DNA of 64,000 nt from an uncultured Thiohalocapsa sp. (GCF_913063425.1 NZ_CAJXYK010000008.1:1-64000); one strand, 5' to 3'. Shown: positions 22,263 through 33,789, counted from the first letter of the stretch. Program-made: numbers and translations. The notes: a model not told the origin generated them from the sequence alone.

Positions 22263-22386
22263 GCTTCACCTCCCGACGACCTGGTGGGGACGGCTGGATG
22301 GGGGACGTGCGCCCATACCGCGGTCCGCCCTGCCCGGACGCACCCCGAAAGCGCCCGCGATGTGCCGGCGCGAGCCCGGGGCACGC

Positions 22387-22623
22387 TCAGCTCAGGTGCT
22401 CGTTGATGTAGTCGATGGCCTGCTTCACCGTGGTGATGTTTTCGGCGTCCTCGTCCGGGATCTCGGTGTCGAACTCCTCTTCGAGCGCCATCACCAGCTC
22501 GACCGTGTCCAGCGAATCCGCGCCGAGGTCATCGACGAAGGAGGCCTCGAGCGTGACCTCTTCTTCCTTCACGCCGAGTTGCTCGACGACGATCTTCGTG
22601 ACTCGATCTTGAACGCTGCTCAT
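22387..22623 (-). CDS. acpP: Acyl carrier protein
   Basis: The 78-residue acidic protein carries growing acyl chains on a phosphopantetheine arm attached to Ser37 in [21 protein letters not shown]. The four-helix pattern and length are standard. It has a promoter of its own within the fab operon (see 22690-22695), consistent with the high level of ACP needed. The start MSSVQDR matches family starts; GAGGG lies about 11 bases upstream. Confidence 0.98.
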   Translation of the reverse strand: MSSVQDRVTKIVVEQLGVKEEEVTLEASFVDDLGADSLDTVELVMALEEEFDTEIPDEDAENITTVKQAIDYINEHLS

Positions 22624-22664
22624 GCTGTTGAACCCTCGTGCCTTGTCTGGCTTCACGTGTTTGG

Positions 22665-22695
22665 GGTCGCGTGGGCACGCGACCGCGGTATTCTA
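22665..22695 (-). promoter_or_regulatory. Internal acpP promoter with 9-bp perfect palindrome at the start point
   Basis: Read leftward, a good -10 TAGAAT occupies 22690-22695; the -35 region (TTTTAT, 17 bases upstream) is weak. The predicted start point falls at about 22683, inside a perfect inverted repeat GGTCGCGTG-GG-CACGCGACC (22665-22684). It could be an operator or a stem at the 5' end of the acpP messenger. Confidence 0.5.
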
Positions 22696-22782
22696 GTGAC
22701 AAATCAGTGCGGATAAAAGCTCGAAAGGACACCAATAAGCCGATACAAGCCATTGATTGAGCTGCTGATTGTTTGCCGTCCG

Positions 22783-23526
22783 TCAGGCCATGTACATGCC
22801 GCCGTTGACGTGCAGCGTCTCACCTGTGATGTAGCCCGCACCGGGTGACGCGAGGAAGGCGACGGCCGCCGCCACTTCAGCCGCCGCGCCGAGCCGGCCC
22901 AGCGGTATGGACCCGAGCAGCGCCTCGCGCTGGGCGTCGCCGAGGCCGCGGGTCATGTCCGTGTCGATGAAGCCCGGTGCCACGCAGTTCGCGGTGATGC
23001 CGCGGGCGCCGACTTCACGCGCCAGGGACTTGGTGAAGCCGATCATGCCGGCCTTCGCCGCCGCGTAATTGGTCTGCCCCGCATTGCCGCTCGCCGCCAC
23101 TACGGAGGCGATATTGATGATGCGCCCGCGGCGGGCCTTCGTCATTGGCCTGAGGCAAGCCTTGGTGACGCGATAGATCGAGGTCAGGTTGGTGGCGATG
23201 ATCGCGTCCCAGTCGTCCTCCTGCATGCGCAGGAGCAGACCGTCGCGGGTGATGCCCGCGTTGTTCACGAGAATCCCGGGAGCGCTGCCAAGACCGTCCG
23301 TCACCTGTGCGAGCACGGAGTCGACGGAGGCCGGGTCGGTGACGTCGAGCCGCAGACCGAGCACGCGACGGCCGTCGCCGGCGAGCTCGTCGCGAATGCG
23401 CGCGGCGCCGCCCTCGGTGGTGGCCGTACCCGCGACGGCGGCCCCCTGCTCCAGCAGCGTCTCGGCGATGGCGCGGCCGATGCCGCGGCTCGCGCCCGTT
23501 ACCAGTGCCACTTCACCGTCAAGCAT
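22783..23526 (-). CDS. fabG: 3-oxoacyl-ACP reductase
   Basis: FabG reduces 3-oxoacyl-ACP with NADPH. The 247-residue short-chain dehydrogenase has the cofactor motif TGASRGIGRAI, NNAG at 88-91 and the catalytic Ser141, Tyr154 and Lys158 (SVVAASGNAGQTNYAAAKAG). The end, GYITGETLHVNGGMYMA, is the family's closing strand. It overlaps fabD by eight bases. Confidence 0.97.
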   Translation of the reverse strand: MLDGEVALVTGASRGIGRAIAETLLEQGAAVAGTATTEGGAARIRDELAGDGRRVLGLRLDVTDPASVDSVLAQVTDGLGSAPGILVNNAGITRDGLLLRMQEDDWDAIIATNLTSIYRVTKACLRPMTKARRGRIINIASVVAASGNAGQTNYAAAKAGMIGFTKSLAREVGARGITANCVAPGFIDTDMTRGLGDAQREALLGSIPLGRLGAAAEVAAAVAFLASPGAGYITGETLHVNGGMYMA

Positions 23527-24466
23527 CCGCCGTCACCTCCAGGGCATGGTCCAGCCCCGCCGGGTCCGACACCGGCAGGGTCTTGATGGTCTTGTCGATG
23601 CGCTTGCCGAGGCCCGTCAGCACCTTGCCCGGACCCGCCTCCACCGCCGTGGTGATGCCCATGGCGGCCAGGGCGCGAATGGTCTCCACCCAGCGCACCG
23701 GACTGTGGATCTGCTGCGCGAGCAGCGTGCGCAATGCCGCCACGTCCCCTGCCGGTGCAGCCGAGACATTGTGCAGCACGGGCACCCCGGGCTCCCGCAG
23801 CGGCGTGTGCGCAAGGCGCTCCGCGAGCTGCGCGGCGCTGTCCTGCATCAGCGCACAGTGCGAGGGTACGCTCACCGCCAGCACCACGGCCCGCTTGGCT
23901 CCCGCCGCTGTTGCCGCGGCCGCGCCCCGCTCCACCGCGGCCTTGTGGCCCGCGATCACCACTTGCCCAGGCGCGTTGAAGTTGACGGGCTCCAGCACAT
24001 CGTCACCCGCCTGGTCCGCGCAAACTGCCCGCACCTGATCGTCATCAAGCCCCAGGATGGCGGCCATGGCACCGGTGCCGGCGGGCACCGCCGACTGCAT
24101 GAGCCGCGCCCGCTCGGCCACCAGACCCACGGCGTCCGCGAATTCCAGTGCCCCGGCGCACACCAGCGCGCTGTACTCGCCCAGGCTGTGGCCAGCCACC
24201 GCCGCCGGCATCGGGCCGCCGCGGGCCTGCCAGCAGCGCCAGACGGCGACGCCGGCGGCGAGCATGGCGGGCTGGGTGTTCTCGGTGCGGTCCAGGTCCT
24301 CCGCCGGGCCCTCCGCAGCGACGGCCCAGAGGTCACGGCCAAGCACCTCGGATGCCTCGGCAAAGGTGGAGTGAACTTCCGGCTGGGCCGCCGCCAGGTC
24401 CGCCAGCATGCCGACGGACTGGGACCCCTGGCCGGGGAAGAGCATCGCGAATGTCGCTGTGGTCAT
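23519..24466 (-). CDS. fabD: Malonyl-CoA-ACP transacylase
   Basis: FabD moves malonyl from CoA to ACP. The 315-residue protein has FPGQGSQSVGM at the start and the nucleophile Ser94 in VAGHSLGEYSAL; the partner His is in VSVPSHCALM, and GPGKVLTGL is near the end. It lies between fabH and fabG in the usual order. Confidence 0.97.
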   Translation of the reverse strand: MTTATFAMLFPGQGSQSVGMLADLAAAQPEVHSTFAEASEVLGRDLWAVAAEGPAEDLDRTENTQPAMLAAGVAVWRCWQARGGPMPAAVAGHSLGEYSALVCAGALEFADAVGLVAERARLMQSAVPAGTGAMAAILGLDDDQVRAVCADQAGDDVLEPVNFNAPGQVVIAGHKAAVERGAAAATAAGAKRAVVLAVSVPSHCALMQDSAAQLAERLAHTPLREPGVPVLHNVSAAPAGDVAALRTLLAQQIHSPVRWVETIRALAAMGITTAVEAGPGKVLTGLGKRIDKTIKTLPVSDPAGLDHALEVTADA

Positions 24467-24543
24467 GCGGAAAGCGCGTCTTGTTGGTCTCTGTCGTCAC
24501 CGGCTCGAGCGGGCGGACCCGCTGCGGGCGCCCGATGCCGTCT

Positions 24544-25503
24544 TCAGTAGCGCAGCAGCACCGAGCCCCAGGTGAAGCCGCCGCCGAAGGCCTCCATCAG
24601 GACCGTCTGGCCGCGCTGGATACGCCCGTCGCGCACGGCCTCGTCGAAGGCCAGCGGCACCGAGGCGGCGGACGTGTTGCCATGGCGATCAACGGTGACC
24701 ACCACCTGTTCCATGGGGAGGTCCAGCTTGCGGGCGGTGGCCTGGATGATGCGCAGATTGGCCTGGTGCGGCACCAGCCAGTCGATGTCGGCCCGGGTCA
24801 TGGCATTGGCCTCCAGGGTCTCGTCGACGATGCGCCCCAGGGTGGTGACGGCCACCCGGAACACCTCGTTGCCCTTCATTTCCATGTAGGGCGAGCCTTG
24901 ATTGCCATTGGCGACGCCGGCCGGCACCTGCAGCAGCTCACGGTGGGCACCGTCCGCATGCAGGTGCGAGGAGATGATCCCCGGGGCGTCGGCGGCGCCG
25001 AGCACCACGGCGCCCGCGCCGTCGGCGAAGAGCACGCAGGTGCCGCGATCGGTCCAGTCGATGATGCGGGAGACGGTCTCGGCCCCCACCACCAGCGCAT
25101 GGCGCGCGGCGCCGGTGCGGACGAACTGGTCCGCGACGCCGAGGGCATAGATGAAGCCCGTGCAGACCGCCTGGATATCGAAGGCGGCACAGCCACGAAT
25201 GCCGAGGCGATGCTGGAGCAGGCAGGCGTTACTCGGAAAGATCTGGTCCGGCGTGGTGGTGGCGACGACGATGAGGTCGATGGCGCCCGGATCGATGCCC
25301 GCGGCGTCGAGGGCCCGGCGCGCGGCGCCTTCCGCGAGATCCCCGCAGGTCTCGCCGTCAGCGGCGATACGCCGCTCGACGATGCCGGTGCGCTCACGGA
25401 TCCAGGCGTCCGTGGTGTCCACCATGCGCTCGAGGTCATGATTCGTCAGGACCTTCTCCGGCAGGTAGCCGCCGGTGCCGAGGATGCGCGCGTAGGTCGT
25501 CAT
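24544..25503 (-). CDS. fabH: 3-oxoacyl-ACP synthase III
   Basis: FabH starts fatty-acid synthesis by joining acetyl-CoA (or a short acyl-CoA) to malonyl-ACP. The 319 residues carry the catalytic Cys114 (IQAVCTGF), the His of VPHQANLRI and the Asn of [10 protein letters not shown]. The ATG overlaps the plsX stop (ATGA), so the two are coupled. Length and motifs are standard. Confidence 0.97.
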   Translation of the reverse strand: MTTYARILGTGGYLPEKVLTNHDLERMVDTTDAWIRERTGIVERRIAADGETCGDLAEGAARRALDAAGIDPGAIDLIVVATTTPDQIFPSNACLLQHRLGIRGCAAFDIQAVCTGFIYALGVADQFVRTGAARHALVVGAETVSRIIDWTDRGTCVLFADGAGAVVLGAADAPGIISSHLHADGAHRELLQVPAGVANGNQGSPYMEMKGNEVFRVAVTTLGRIVDETLEANAMTRADIDWLVPHQANLRIIQATARKLDLPMEQVVVTVDRHGNTSAASVPLAFDEAVRDGRIQRGQTVLMEAFGGGFTWGSVLLRY

Positions 25504-26540
25504 GCGCTCGCCCGCACCGCTGCCGGGGTGAGATGGGCCGCGACCTCGTGCTCGATGCGGGCGATGACCCGGGCGTTGATCTCGTGCTCGGCGATGTGGA
25601 TGGCGTTCTCGAAGGCCTTGGCATCGGCGCCCCCGTGGCTCTTCACCACGATGCCGCGCAGGCCGAGCAGGCTCGCACCGTTGTAGCGGCGCGGATCCGC
25701 CTCTTCCTTGAAGGCCTTGAGCGTCGGCAGCGCGAGCAGACCCGCGAGCCTGGACCAGAGATTCCTGCGGAAGTGACTGCGCAGCATGTGCGCCACCAGC
25801 TTGGCGACCCCTTCGCTGGATTTGAGGGCGACATTGCCGACGAAGCCGTCCGCCACCACCACATCGACCCCGCCCATGAAGATGCCGTCTCCTTCCACAT
25901 AGCCCGCGTAGTTGAGATCGGAGGCGGTGATCAGCTCGTGCGCACGCCGGACCTGGTCGTTGCCTTTGATCTCTTCCTGACCGATATTCAGCAGCCCCAC
26001 CTTGGGCCGCTCGACGCCGGTGACCGCCTTGACGAGCTCACTGCCCATCACCGCGAACTGGAACAGGTGCTCGGCGCTGCAGTCCACATTGGCGCCCAGG
26101 TCCAGCATGTGTGTGCTGCCCTGCACCGACGGCATGGCGCTGATGATGGCCGGGCGGTCCACGTTGGGCAGGGTCTTCAGCACGAAGCGCGCGGTGGCCA
26201 TGAGCGCGCCGGTGTTGCCGGCGCTGACGCAGGCGTCCGCCTCCCCCGCCTTCACCAGGTCGATGGCCACGCGCATGGAGGAGTCTTTCTTGCCGCGCAG
26301 GGCTTTGGAGGGCAGCTCGTCCATGCCCACCACCTGGCTCGCGTCGTGCACGCGGAGGCGCGCGTCCTGATCGGGCCTGGGGTCGGCGTCCAGCAACGGC
26401 TCGATGACGCCGCGCTGCCCCACCAGCACCAGATCGATGCTCGGCACCTTGGCGAGAAAGGCCCGTGCCGCCGGCACCACCACGGGTGCGCCATGGTCGC
26501 CGCCCATGGCGTCCAGTGCGATGATCGGGCGTCGGCTCAT
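25500..26540 (-). CDS. plsX: Phosphate acyltransferase PlsX
   Basis: PlsX makes acyl-phosphate from acyl-ACP for phospholipid synthesis at the inner face of the membrane. The protein of 346 residues has [13 protein letters not shown] at the start, [20 protein letters not shown] and [17 protein letters not shown]. Two ATG codons are adjacent (26543, 26540); GGGAG lies three bases before the first and six before the second, so the second is preferred. A long open frame upstream, through rpmF, is not coding. Confidence 0.96.
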   Translation of the reverse strand: MSRRPIIALDAMGGDHGAPVVVPAARAFLAKVPSIDLVLVGQRGVIEPLLDADPRPDQDARLRVHDASQVVGMDELPSKALRGKKDSSMRVAIDLVKAGEADACVSAGNTGALMATARFVLKTLPNVDRPAIISAMPSVQGSTHMLDLGANVDCSAEHLFQFAVMGSELVKAVTGVERPKVGLLNIGQEEIKGNDQVRRAHELITASDLNYAGYVEGDGIFMGGVDVVVADGFVGNVALKSSEGVAKLVAHMLRSHFRRNLWSRLAGLLALPTLKAFKEEADPRRYNGASLLGLRGIVVKSHGGADAKAFENAIHIAEHEINARVIARIEHEVAAHLTPAAVRASA

Positions 26541-26599
26541 CATCGGCTCCCGGGACGCTCGCAACGGCAGACGCTTGTTGGGGTGCAGCGACCGCGGGC

Positions 26600-26776
26600 T
26601 CAGTCGGCGCGCTCCACGACCTTGCGGCCGCGGTAGAAGCCGTCGGGTGTCACATGATGGCGGCGATGGATCTCGCCGGTGGTGGGGTCTTCCGACAGCG
26701 TCGGCTTGCTGAGCGCGTCGTGGGAGCGGCGCATGCCGCGCTTCGACGGGGTCTTGCGGTTCTGCTGGACGGCCAT
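26600..26776 (-). CDS. rpmF: 50S ribosomal protein L32
   Basis: The 58-residue basic protein [20 protein letters not shown] is a clear L32, part of the large ribosomal subunit. GGAGA lies seven bases before the ATG. It sits between yceD and plsX as in most gammaproteobacteria, tying ribosome and lipid synthesis in one transcript. No zinc-binding cysteines are present. Confidence 0.97.
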   Translation of the reverse strand: MAVQQNRKTPSKRGMRRSHDALSKPTLSEDPTTGEIHRRHHVTPDGFYRGRKVVERAD

Positions 26777-26870
26777 GGCGGGTCTCCGTTGTTCTCTGTT
26801 GCCGCACCGGCATCGACGCCGGCGCGCCGGCTTCTGTTTCATACCGGGCCCGGGCGCGGCGGGCACGGCC

Positions 26871-27401
26871 TCAGTGGTATCGCTTCAGCCCCTCGAGCGC
26901 GGCGAATGGGCTGGGCTCCCCGGACGCCGGGGACGCATCGCCTTCCGGCTCGGTATACGCCGGCGCGCTGCAGGCGCCCACCGGATGGCGCGGCACCGTC
27001 GGTACCGCAAGCAGCAGCTCGTCCTCCACCAGCGTTGCCGGGTCCAGTGTGGCCTCTTCCGGCAGCAGGGGCTCGTAGTCCTCGGGCAAGCGTGCGGCTT
27101 CGTCCAAACCGTCCACGACGGCGAGCGTGAAGGTGCTCGCCACCGGCAGCTCCAGCACGCCGTTGCACCGCTCGCAGCGCAGGCGCAGGGTTGCCGTCAC
27201 CTCGCCCTGGACCAGATCGCGGCCACTCGCGTCCCGCCGAAAGGCGAGCCGATAGGCGGCACAGCCAGGCTCGGCCGTCGGGTCGCTCAGCACCAGCTGG
27301 GCCAGCCGCGGCAGCCGCGACAGCGGCAGCGTGCCGGCCAGCTCCCGCTGGAGCTCCGCCAGTCGCCGCGGGTCAACGGACTGCGGTAAAGCGTCGCACA
27401 T
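26871..27401 (-). CDS. yceD: YceD family protein (DUF177), 23S rRNA accumulation
   Basis: YceD/DUF177 proteins are needed for normal 23S rRNA levels. The 176-residue product has the family's CxxC ([14 protein letters not shown]), the acidic [12 protein letters not shown] and the [15 protein letters not shown] block, and ends with the family's [11 protein letters not shown]-type C-terminus. It is the first gene of the fab operon. No ribosome site is seen before ATG 27401, and the predicted promoter would start transcription only a few bases upstream, so the messenger may be nearly leaderless. Confidence 0.92.
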   Translation of the reverse strand: MCDALPQSVDPRRLAELQRELAGTLPLSRLPRLAQLVLSDPTAEPGCAAYRLAFRRDASGRDLVQGEVTATLRLRCERCNGVLELPVASTFTLAVVDGLDEAARLPEDYEPLLPEEATLDPATLVEDELLLAVPTVPRHPVGACSAPAYTEPEGDASPASGEPSPFAALEGLKRYH

Positions 27402-27410
27402 AAGCCGTCA

Positions 27411-27439
27411 AGCATAACCCAGTGGTTCGCGTTCGGCAA
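27411..27439 (-). promoter_or_regulatory. Predicted promoter of the yceD-rpmF-fab operon
   Basis: Read leftward: -35 TTGCCG (27434-27439) and -10 TATGCT (27411-27416), spaced by 17 bases. The start point would be near 27404, about three bases before the yceD ATG. Four of six bases match consensus in each box. Confidence 0.45.
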
Positions 27440-27514
27440 GCACTGCGCCGGCAAAGGCCGCCAAGCGGGTCACGGGCGTCGGCCCCGCTGGGTCCGTCGT
27501 CAAGCCGTGGTGCG

Positions 27515-28648
27515 TCAGTTGCCGGTCAGCGCCAGCAGGATGCCGGCGGCCACCGCGGAGCCGATGACACCTGCCACGTTGGGGCCCATGGCGTGCATGA
27601 GCAGGAAGTTGTGGTGGTCTGCTTCGAGGCCGACGCGGTTCACCACACGCGCCGCCATGGGCACCGCCGACACGCCTGCCGCGCCGATGAGTGGATTCAC
27701 CTTGCCGCCGGTGGCCCGGTGCATGATCTTGCCCATGAGCACTCCGGTGGCGGTGCCGATGCAGAACGCGAGCGCCCCCAGCACCAGTATCCCGAGGGTC
27801 TCGAGTGCCAGGAACTTGTCCGCGGACAGTTTGGAGCCGATTGCGAGCCCCAGCATGATGGTGACGATGTTGATGATCTCGTTCTGCGCCGCGCGGCTCA
27901 GCCGCTCGACGACGCCGCACTCCCGCAGCAGGTTGCCGAAGGTGAGCATGCCGATGAGGGGCGCCGCCGACGGCAGCAGCAGGGCACACAGAATGAGCAC
28001 CACGAAGGGGAACAGGATACGCTCCAGCTGGGAGACGGGCCGCAGTTGCTGCATCACCACCCGCCGCTCCTCGGGCGTGGTCAGCGCACGCATGATGGGC
28101 GGCTGGATGATGGGCACGAGCGCCATGTACGAATAAGCGGCGACGGCGATGGCGCCGAGCAGGTCCGGTGCCAGCCTGGAGGCCAGAAAGATGGCCGTGG
28201 GTCCGTCCGCGCCGCCGATGATGGCGATGGCCGAGGCGTCCTGGAGGGTGAAATCGAAGCCCGGCACGAAGTTGAGCAGGATGGCGCCGATCAGGGTCGC
28301 GAAGATCCCGAACTGCGCCGCCGCCCCCAGGAGCAGGGTCGAGGGCCGCGCGATCAGCGCGCCGAAGTCCGTGAGCGCCCCCACCCCCATGAAAATCAGC
28401 AGCGGGAAGATGCCCGTCTCGACGCCGACGGCGTAGATCATGCCGATCATGCCGTCCGGACCGCCGATGCCGGCCACCGGGATGTTGCTGAGCAGCGCCC
28501 CGAAGCCGATGGGCACCAGCAGCAGGGGCTCGAATTTCTTGGCGATGGCGAGGTAGATGAGCCCACAGCCCACGGCCATCATCAACGCCTGGCCGAAGTC
28601 CATGTTGGCGATGCCCATGGACTGCCAGAGCTTCAGCAGTTGGTCCAT
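27515..28648 (-). CDS. oadB: Oxaloacetate decarboxylase beta subunit (sodium pump)
   Basis: OadB is the membrane subunit that decarboxylates carboxybiotin and exports sodium ions. The 377-residue polytopic protein carries [14 protein letters not shown] (ion-site Asp), [23 protein letters not shown] and [18 protein letters not shown], all hallmarks. It follows oadA by 20 bases. The end faces the yceD promoter region. Confidence 0.96.
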   Translation of the reverse strand: MDQLLKLWQSMGIANMDFGQALMMAVGCGLIYLAIAKKFEPLLLVPIGFGALLSNIPVAGIGGPDGMIGMIYAVGVETGIFPLLIFMGVGALTDFGALIARPSTLLLGAAAQFGIFATLIGAILLNFVPGFDFTLQDASAIAIIGGADGPTAIFLASRLAPDLLGAIAVAAYSYMALVPIIQPPIMRALTTPEERRVVMQQLRPVSQLERILFPFVVLILCALLLPSAAPLIGMLTFGNLLRECGVVERLSRAAQNEIINIVTIMLGLAIGSKLSADKFLALETLGILVLGALAFCIGTATGVLMGKIMHRATGGKVNPLIGAAGVSAVPMAARVVNRVGLEADHHNFLLMHAMGPNVAGVIGSAVAAGILLALTGN

Positions 28649-28668
28649 CTGCGTTCTTGGCTCTTATC

Positions 28669-30507
28669 TCAGGCCACGGACAGGAGGGGCGCGCCGAGCC
28701 CCACCGCATCGCCTTCCTTGACCCGGATCTCCACGACCTTGCCCGCGATGCTGGCGCGGACTTCGGTCTCCATCTTCATGGCCTCCAGCACCAGCAGCAC
28801 GTCGCCGACGCTCACCTGCTGGCCCGGCTGCACCTGGACGCGCACGATGTTGCCGGCGAGCGGCGATTCCACCATCTGGGCCGCGGCAGCGGGTGTCGGC
28901 GCTGCGGCCGGGGGGGCTGCCGGGGTTGCCGCCGAGACCTGCTCGATGCTGCCCTCGGGCGAGACGGTGACCGCGTAGCTGCGCCCGTCCACCTCCACGC
29001 GGTAGTGCTCCGGGCCGCCCGCCGTGCTGGGGGCCGCCCCGGGCTGACTCCCAGGCTGGGCCACCGACCGCAGGGCGGCCTCGCGCTCGGCCTGCTCCTT
29101 GGCATCCAGCTCCCAGGGCGGCGGCTCGAAGGCCGACGCATCGCCGCGGTGCTCCAGAAATTTGAGGCCCACCTGCGGGAACATGGCGTAGATGAGCACA
29201 TCGTCCACCTGGTCCTGGGTCAGGTCGAGCCTGCGCTCGGTGGCGATGCCCTCCAGCTCCGCCGTCAGCCGGTCCAGCTCCGGGCTCAGCTCGTCCGCGG
29301 GCCGGCAGGTGATGGGCTCCTCGCCGTCGGCGAGCACCCGCGCCTGCAGCGCCTCGTTGACGGGTGCCGGCGTCTTGCCGTAAGCGCCCTTGAGCACACC
29401 AGCGGTCTCGTTGGTGATGGATTTGTAGCGCTCTCCCATGAGCACGTTCAGCACCGCCTGGCTGCCGACGATCTGGCTGGTGGGCGTCACCAGCGGGATG
29501 AAGCCCAGATCCTCCCGGACCTTCGGAATCTCCTCCAGCACCTCGTCCAGGCGGTCCGTGGCGCCCTGCTCGCGCAGCTGGTTCTCCATGTTGGTGAGCA
29601 TGCCGCCCGGCACCTGCGCCACCAGGATGCGCGAGTCCACACCGCGCAGGGAGCCCTCGAAGCGCGCGTACTTCTTGCGCACCTGACGGAAGTACGCGGC
29701 GATCTCCTCCAACAGCTTCAGGTCGAGGCCCGTGTCCCGCGGCGTGCCCTCCATGATGGCCACCACGGACTCCGTCGGCGAATGGCCGTAGGTCATGCTC
29801 ATGGAGGAGATGGCCGTGTCCACCATGTCGATGCCCGCCTCGGCGGCCTTGACGATGGTGGCCGTGCTGAGGCCGGTGGTGGCGTGGCACTGCATGGCGA
29901 TGGGAATGCTGCAGGTCTCCTTCAGGCGCGACACCAGCTCCTCGGCGACATAGGGCCGCAGCAGCCCAGCCATGTCCTTGATGAACATGGAGTGGCAGCC
30001 CATGTCCTCCAGCCGCCGACCCAGGTCCACCCAGTAGTCCATGTTGTGCACCGGGCTCACGGTGTAGGACATGGTGCCCTGGGCATGGGCGTCCGTGTTG
30101 AGCGCCGCGCGCACCGCCTGTTCCAGGTTGCGCAGGTCGTTCATGGCGTCGAAGATGCGGAACACGCCGATGCCGTTCACCGCGGCCCGCTCGACGAACT
30201 TTGCGACCACGTCGTCGGCGTAGTGGCGGTAGCCGAGCAGGTTCTGCCCGCGCAGCAGCATCTGCTGCGGCGTGTTGGGCATGGCGGCATGCAGCTGCCG
30301 CAGCCGCTCCCAGGGGTCCTCGCCGAGGTAGCGGATACAGGCATCGAAGGTGGCGCCGCCCCAGCTCTCCAGCGACCAGTAGCCGACCTGGTCCAGCTTG
30401 CCGGCGATGGGCAGCATGTCCTCGATGCGCATGCGGGTCGCCAGCAGCGACTGGTGCGCATCGCGCAGCACGACATCGGTGATGCGTAGCGGTTTCTTTT
30501 CGGTCAT
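28669..30507 (-). CDS. oadA: Oxaloacetate decarboxylase alpha subunit (carboxyltransferase and biotin carrier)
   Basis: The 612-residue cytoplasmic subunit transfers CO2 from oxaloacetate to biotin. The N-terminal TIM-barrel carboxyltransferase shows [18 protein letters not shown] and [12 protein letters not shown]; a linking domain follows; then an Ala/Pro-rich hinge (about 510-535) and a biotinyl domain with the target Lys578 in [14 protein letters not shown] before ATG 30507 is a good ribosome site. It is co-transcribed with oadG and oadB. Confidence 0.96.
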   Translation of the reverse strand: MTEKKPLRITDVVLRDAHQSLLATRMRIEDMLPIAGKLDQVGYWSLESWGGATFDACIRYLGEDPWERLRQLHAAMPNTPQQMLLRGQNLLGYRHYADDVVAKFVERAAVNGIGVFRIFDAMNDLRNLEQAVRAALNTDAHAQGTMSYTVSPVHNMDYWVDLGRRLEDMGCHSMFIKDMAGLLRPYVAEELVSRLKETCSIPIAMQCHATTGLSTATIVKAAEAGIDMVDTAISSMSMTYGHSPTESVVAIMEGTPRDTGLDLKLLEEIAAYFRQVRKKYARFEGSLRGVDSRILVAQVPGGMLTNMENQLREQGATDRLDEVLEEIPKVREDLGFIPLVTPTSQIVGSQAVLNVLMGERYKSITNETAGVLKGAYGKTPAPVNEALQARVLADGEEPITCRPADELSPELDRLTAELEGIATERRLDLTQDQVDDVLIYAMFPQVGLKFLEHRGDASAFEPPPWELDAKEQAEREAALRSVAQPGSQPGAAPSTAGGPEHYRVEVDGRSYAVTVSPEGSIEQVSAATPAAPPAAAPTPAAAAQMVESPLAGNIVRVQVQPGQQVSVGDVLLVLEAMKMETEVRASIAGKVVEIRVKEGDAVGLGAPLLSVA

Positions 30508-30576
30508 GGGTGACTCCCCAACGGAACGGCGCGGATGCGGGGTGCGTGGGTCGGCTCGGCGCGGGCTTGGTTTTAC

Positions 30577-30828
30577 TTAGGGGGCTGCGCGCCTGCCGGC
30601 GCGATAGCGGGCGACGGCGGCGGCGATGACCGCAATGGGCAGCTCAGTGTCCGCACCGACACCGGCCACAGGCACTGCGGGCTCGGTCTGCGGCAGCGGC
30701 GCCAGCCGCGCGGCGGCCCAGGACATGACCCGCAGGATGCCGACCAGCAGCAGCAGGAAGCTGAAAACGATGCCCATGCCGATGAGCATCAGCCGCAGGC
30801 TCTCGAACAGCAGGGCCGTTTCGCTCAT
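30577..30828 (-). CDS. oadG: Oxaloacetate decarboxylase gamma subunit
   Basis: The 83-residue protein has one N-terminal membrane helix (about 9-33, ESLRLMLIGMGIVFSFLLLL) and a short cytoplasmic tail. Size, position as first gene of oadGAB, and sequence fit OadG, which holds alpha and beta together and binds zinc through its tail in some species; no histidines are seen here. Confidence 0.9.
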   Translation of the reverse strand: MSETALLFESLRLMLIGMGIVFSFLLLLVGILRVMSWAAARLAPLPQTEPAVPVAGVGADTELPIAVIAAAVARYRAGRRAAP

Positions 30829-30906
30829 GGCTGGGGTGACCTGTGGGGTGACCTGTGCGCGGATGCCAAGGAGGTTGCCGATGCCTGGACGCTGCCGGGC
30901 AGCGGC

Positions 30907-32232
<1,326 letters not shown>

Positions 32233-32347
32233 TCAGGTGATCGGCTGACAAGTTAACACGATGTTCATGCTTGGGGGAGCAGGCGCCGCCCCAACACCCG
32301 CACAATCGGCGGCCGCGCTCGCAGCCCGGGCCAGGTCACGGCGGGCC

Positions 32348-33529
32348 TCAGGCATCGGCGCCGGGCTTGATGGTCCAGCCGTCCCCCTCCGGCACCAGCA
32401 CCTCGACCTCGGCGCCGCCGGGCTCCGCGGCCCCGGGCAGCCGATACACCACCCGCCGCCCGGCGCGGCGCAGACGGCCCACCTCCGCCTGGAGAGCGGC
32501 ATCCGCACTCCAGGGCGCCAGCACCGTCGGCGCTGCGGCCGCCTCACGCGCCGGCGCCTGGGCGATCAGCCCCTTCAGGTCGGTGCTGAAGCCCACCGCC
32601 GGCCGCGAGCGCCCGAACACGCGGCCGATGTCGTCGTAGCGGCCGCCGCGACCGATCTCCAGCCCCCAGCCGGGCACGAAGGCCGCGAACACGATGCCCG
32701 TCTTGTAGTTGTAGCCCCGCAGCTCGGCGAGGTCGAAATGCACCGAAAGCCCGGGCAGCCAGCGCGCGGTCTCGTCGGCGACGGCCCGCAGCCGGGCAAG
32801 GGCCGCCTGCACCGGCGCCGCCGCCTGCGCCAGCGCCGCAGCGGCGCGCTCCAGCGCATCGTCGCCGTTCAGCTCCGGCAGCGCCAGCAGCATGTCGCCC
32901 ACCGCTGCCGTGACGCCGGCGCGCTCGATGAGCGCGTGGATCTCCGGGATGGCCTTGCGCTGCAGGGCATCGAACAGCGCCATCTCCTGGCCCCGGTCCA
33001 GCCCGGCCTGGCTCGCAAGCGCCCGGTAGATGCCCACATGACCCAGGTCCAGGTAGGCGTTGTCGATGCCCGCCGCTTCCAGGGTGGCCACCAGCAGGCG
33101 CAGGATCTCGACGTCGCTCTCCACGCCGTCGTGGCCGAAGATCTCGGCCCCGATCTGCAGCGGTGCCCGGGTGCCGGCGAAGCCATCGGAGCGGGTGTGC
33201 AGGACCGTGCCCAGGTAGCACAGCCGGGTCGGCGCTTCCCGGCGCAGGCGATGGGCGTCCATGCGCGCCACCTGGGGGGTCATGTCCGCGCGCACGCCGA
33301 GCAGGCGCCCGCTCACCTGGTCCGTGAGCTTGAAGGTCTTGAGATCGAGGTCGCTGCCGGTGCCCGTGAGCAGGCTCTCCAGGTAATCGATGAAGGGCGG
33401 GATGACCAGCTCATAGCCCCAGCTCGCATACAGGTCGAGCAGCAGGCGGCGCAGGCGCTCCAGGCTTGCCGCCTCAGGCGGCAGCACCTCGTCGATACCG
33501 TCCGGCAGGCGCCAGCGTTCTTGGCTCAT
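32348..33529 (-). CDS. hisZ: ATP phosphoribosyltransferase regulatory subunit
   Basis: HisZ resembles histidyl-tRNA synthetase without charging activity and works with the short form of HisG in the first step of histidine synthesis. The 393 residues begin WRLPDGIDEVLPPEA and contain VRADMTPQVARMDAHRL (class II motif 2-like), IGAEIFGH and GRGGRYDDIGRVFGRSRPAVGFS. Its place between DUF2065 and purA is typical. A short-form hisG is expected elsewhere. Confidence 0.95.
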   Translation of the reverse strand: MSQERWRLPDGIDEVLPPEAASLERLRRLLLDLYASWGYELVIPPFIDYLESLLTGTGSDLDLKTFKLTDQVSGRLLGVRADMTPQVARMDAHRLRREAPTRLCYLGTVLHTRSDGFAGTRAPLQIGAEIFGHDGVESDVEILRLLVATLEAAGIDNAYLDLGHVGIYRALASQAGLDRGQEMALFDALQRKAIPEIHALIERAGVTAAVGDMLLALPELNGDDALERAAAALAQAAAPVQAALARLRAVADETARWLPGLSVHFDLAELRGYNYKTGIVFAAFVPGWGLEIGRGGRYDDIGRVFGRSRPAVGFSTDLKGLIAQAPAREAAAAPTVLAPWSADAALQAEVGRLRRAGRRVVYRLPGAAEPGGAEVEVLVPEGDGWTIKPGADA

Positions 33530-33573
33530 GGGGCAGATCAGCGCAGCAACAGATGGGAAGGACAGGCGGCTCG

Positions 33574-33605
33574 GAGCCGGACGATTGAAGAAAAGCGTCC
33601 GGCTC
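33574..33605. repeat. Perfect 10-bp-arm hairpin between the DUF2065 gene and hisZ
   Basis: GAGCCGGACG (33574-33583) pairs with CGTCCGGCTC (33596-33605) around a 12-base loop. The right arm overlaps the DUF2065 stop codon. No T-run follows in either direction, so a processing or attenuation role is as likely as termination. hisZ lies upstream and the DUF2065 gene ends here only if read leftward toward hisZ's start. Confidence 0.6.
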
Positions 33606-33789
33606 AGTTGATCAGGTACAGCAGGGCGACGCCGCCGAGCATGCTGAAGAGCCCGCTCACGCGCAGGCTGCGGTTGTCCTGCCGCGCCACCTCCAGCAGC
33701 ACCCGCCGCATCAGGCCCGGTGCCAGGAACGGCAGCACGCCTTCGATGACGAAGAGCAGTGCCAGGGCCACCAGAAGCTCATGCCACAT
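33604..33789 (-). CDS. DUF2065 small membrane protein (YjeT-like)
   Basis: The 61-residue protein has two hydrophobic segments (about 5-27 and 45-60) and the family pattern ALLFVIEGVLPFLAPG...GLFSMLGGVALLYLI. It is conserved next to hflC in gammaproteobacteria, but its role is unknown. It begins about 200 bases after hflC. Confidence 0.9.
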   Translation of the reverse strand: MWHELLVALALLFVIEGVLPFLAPGLMRRVLLEVARQDNRSLRVSGLFSMLGGVALLYLIN

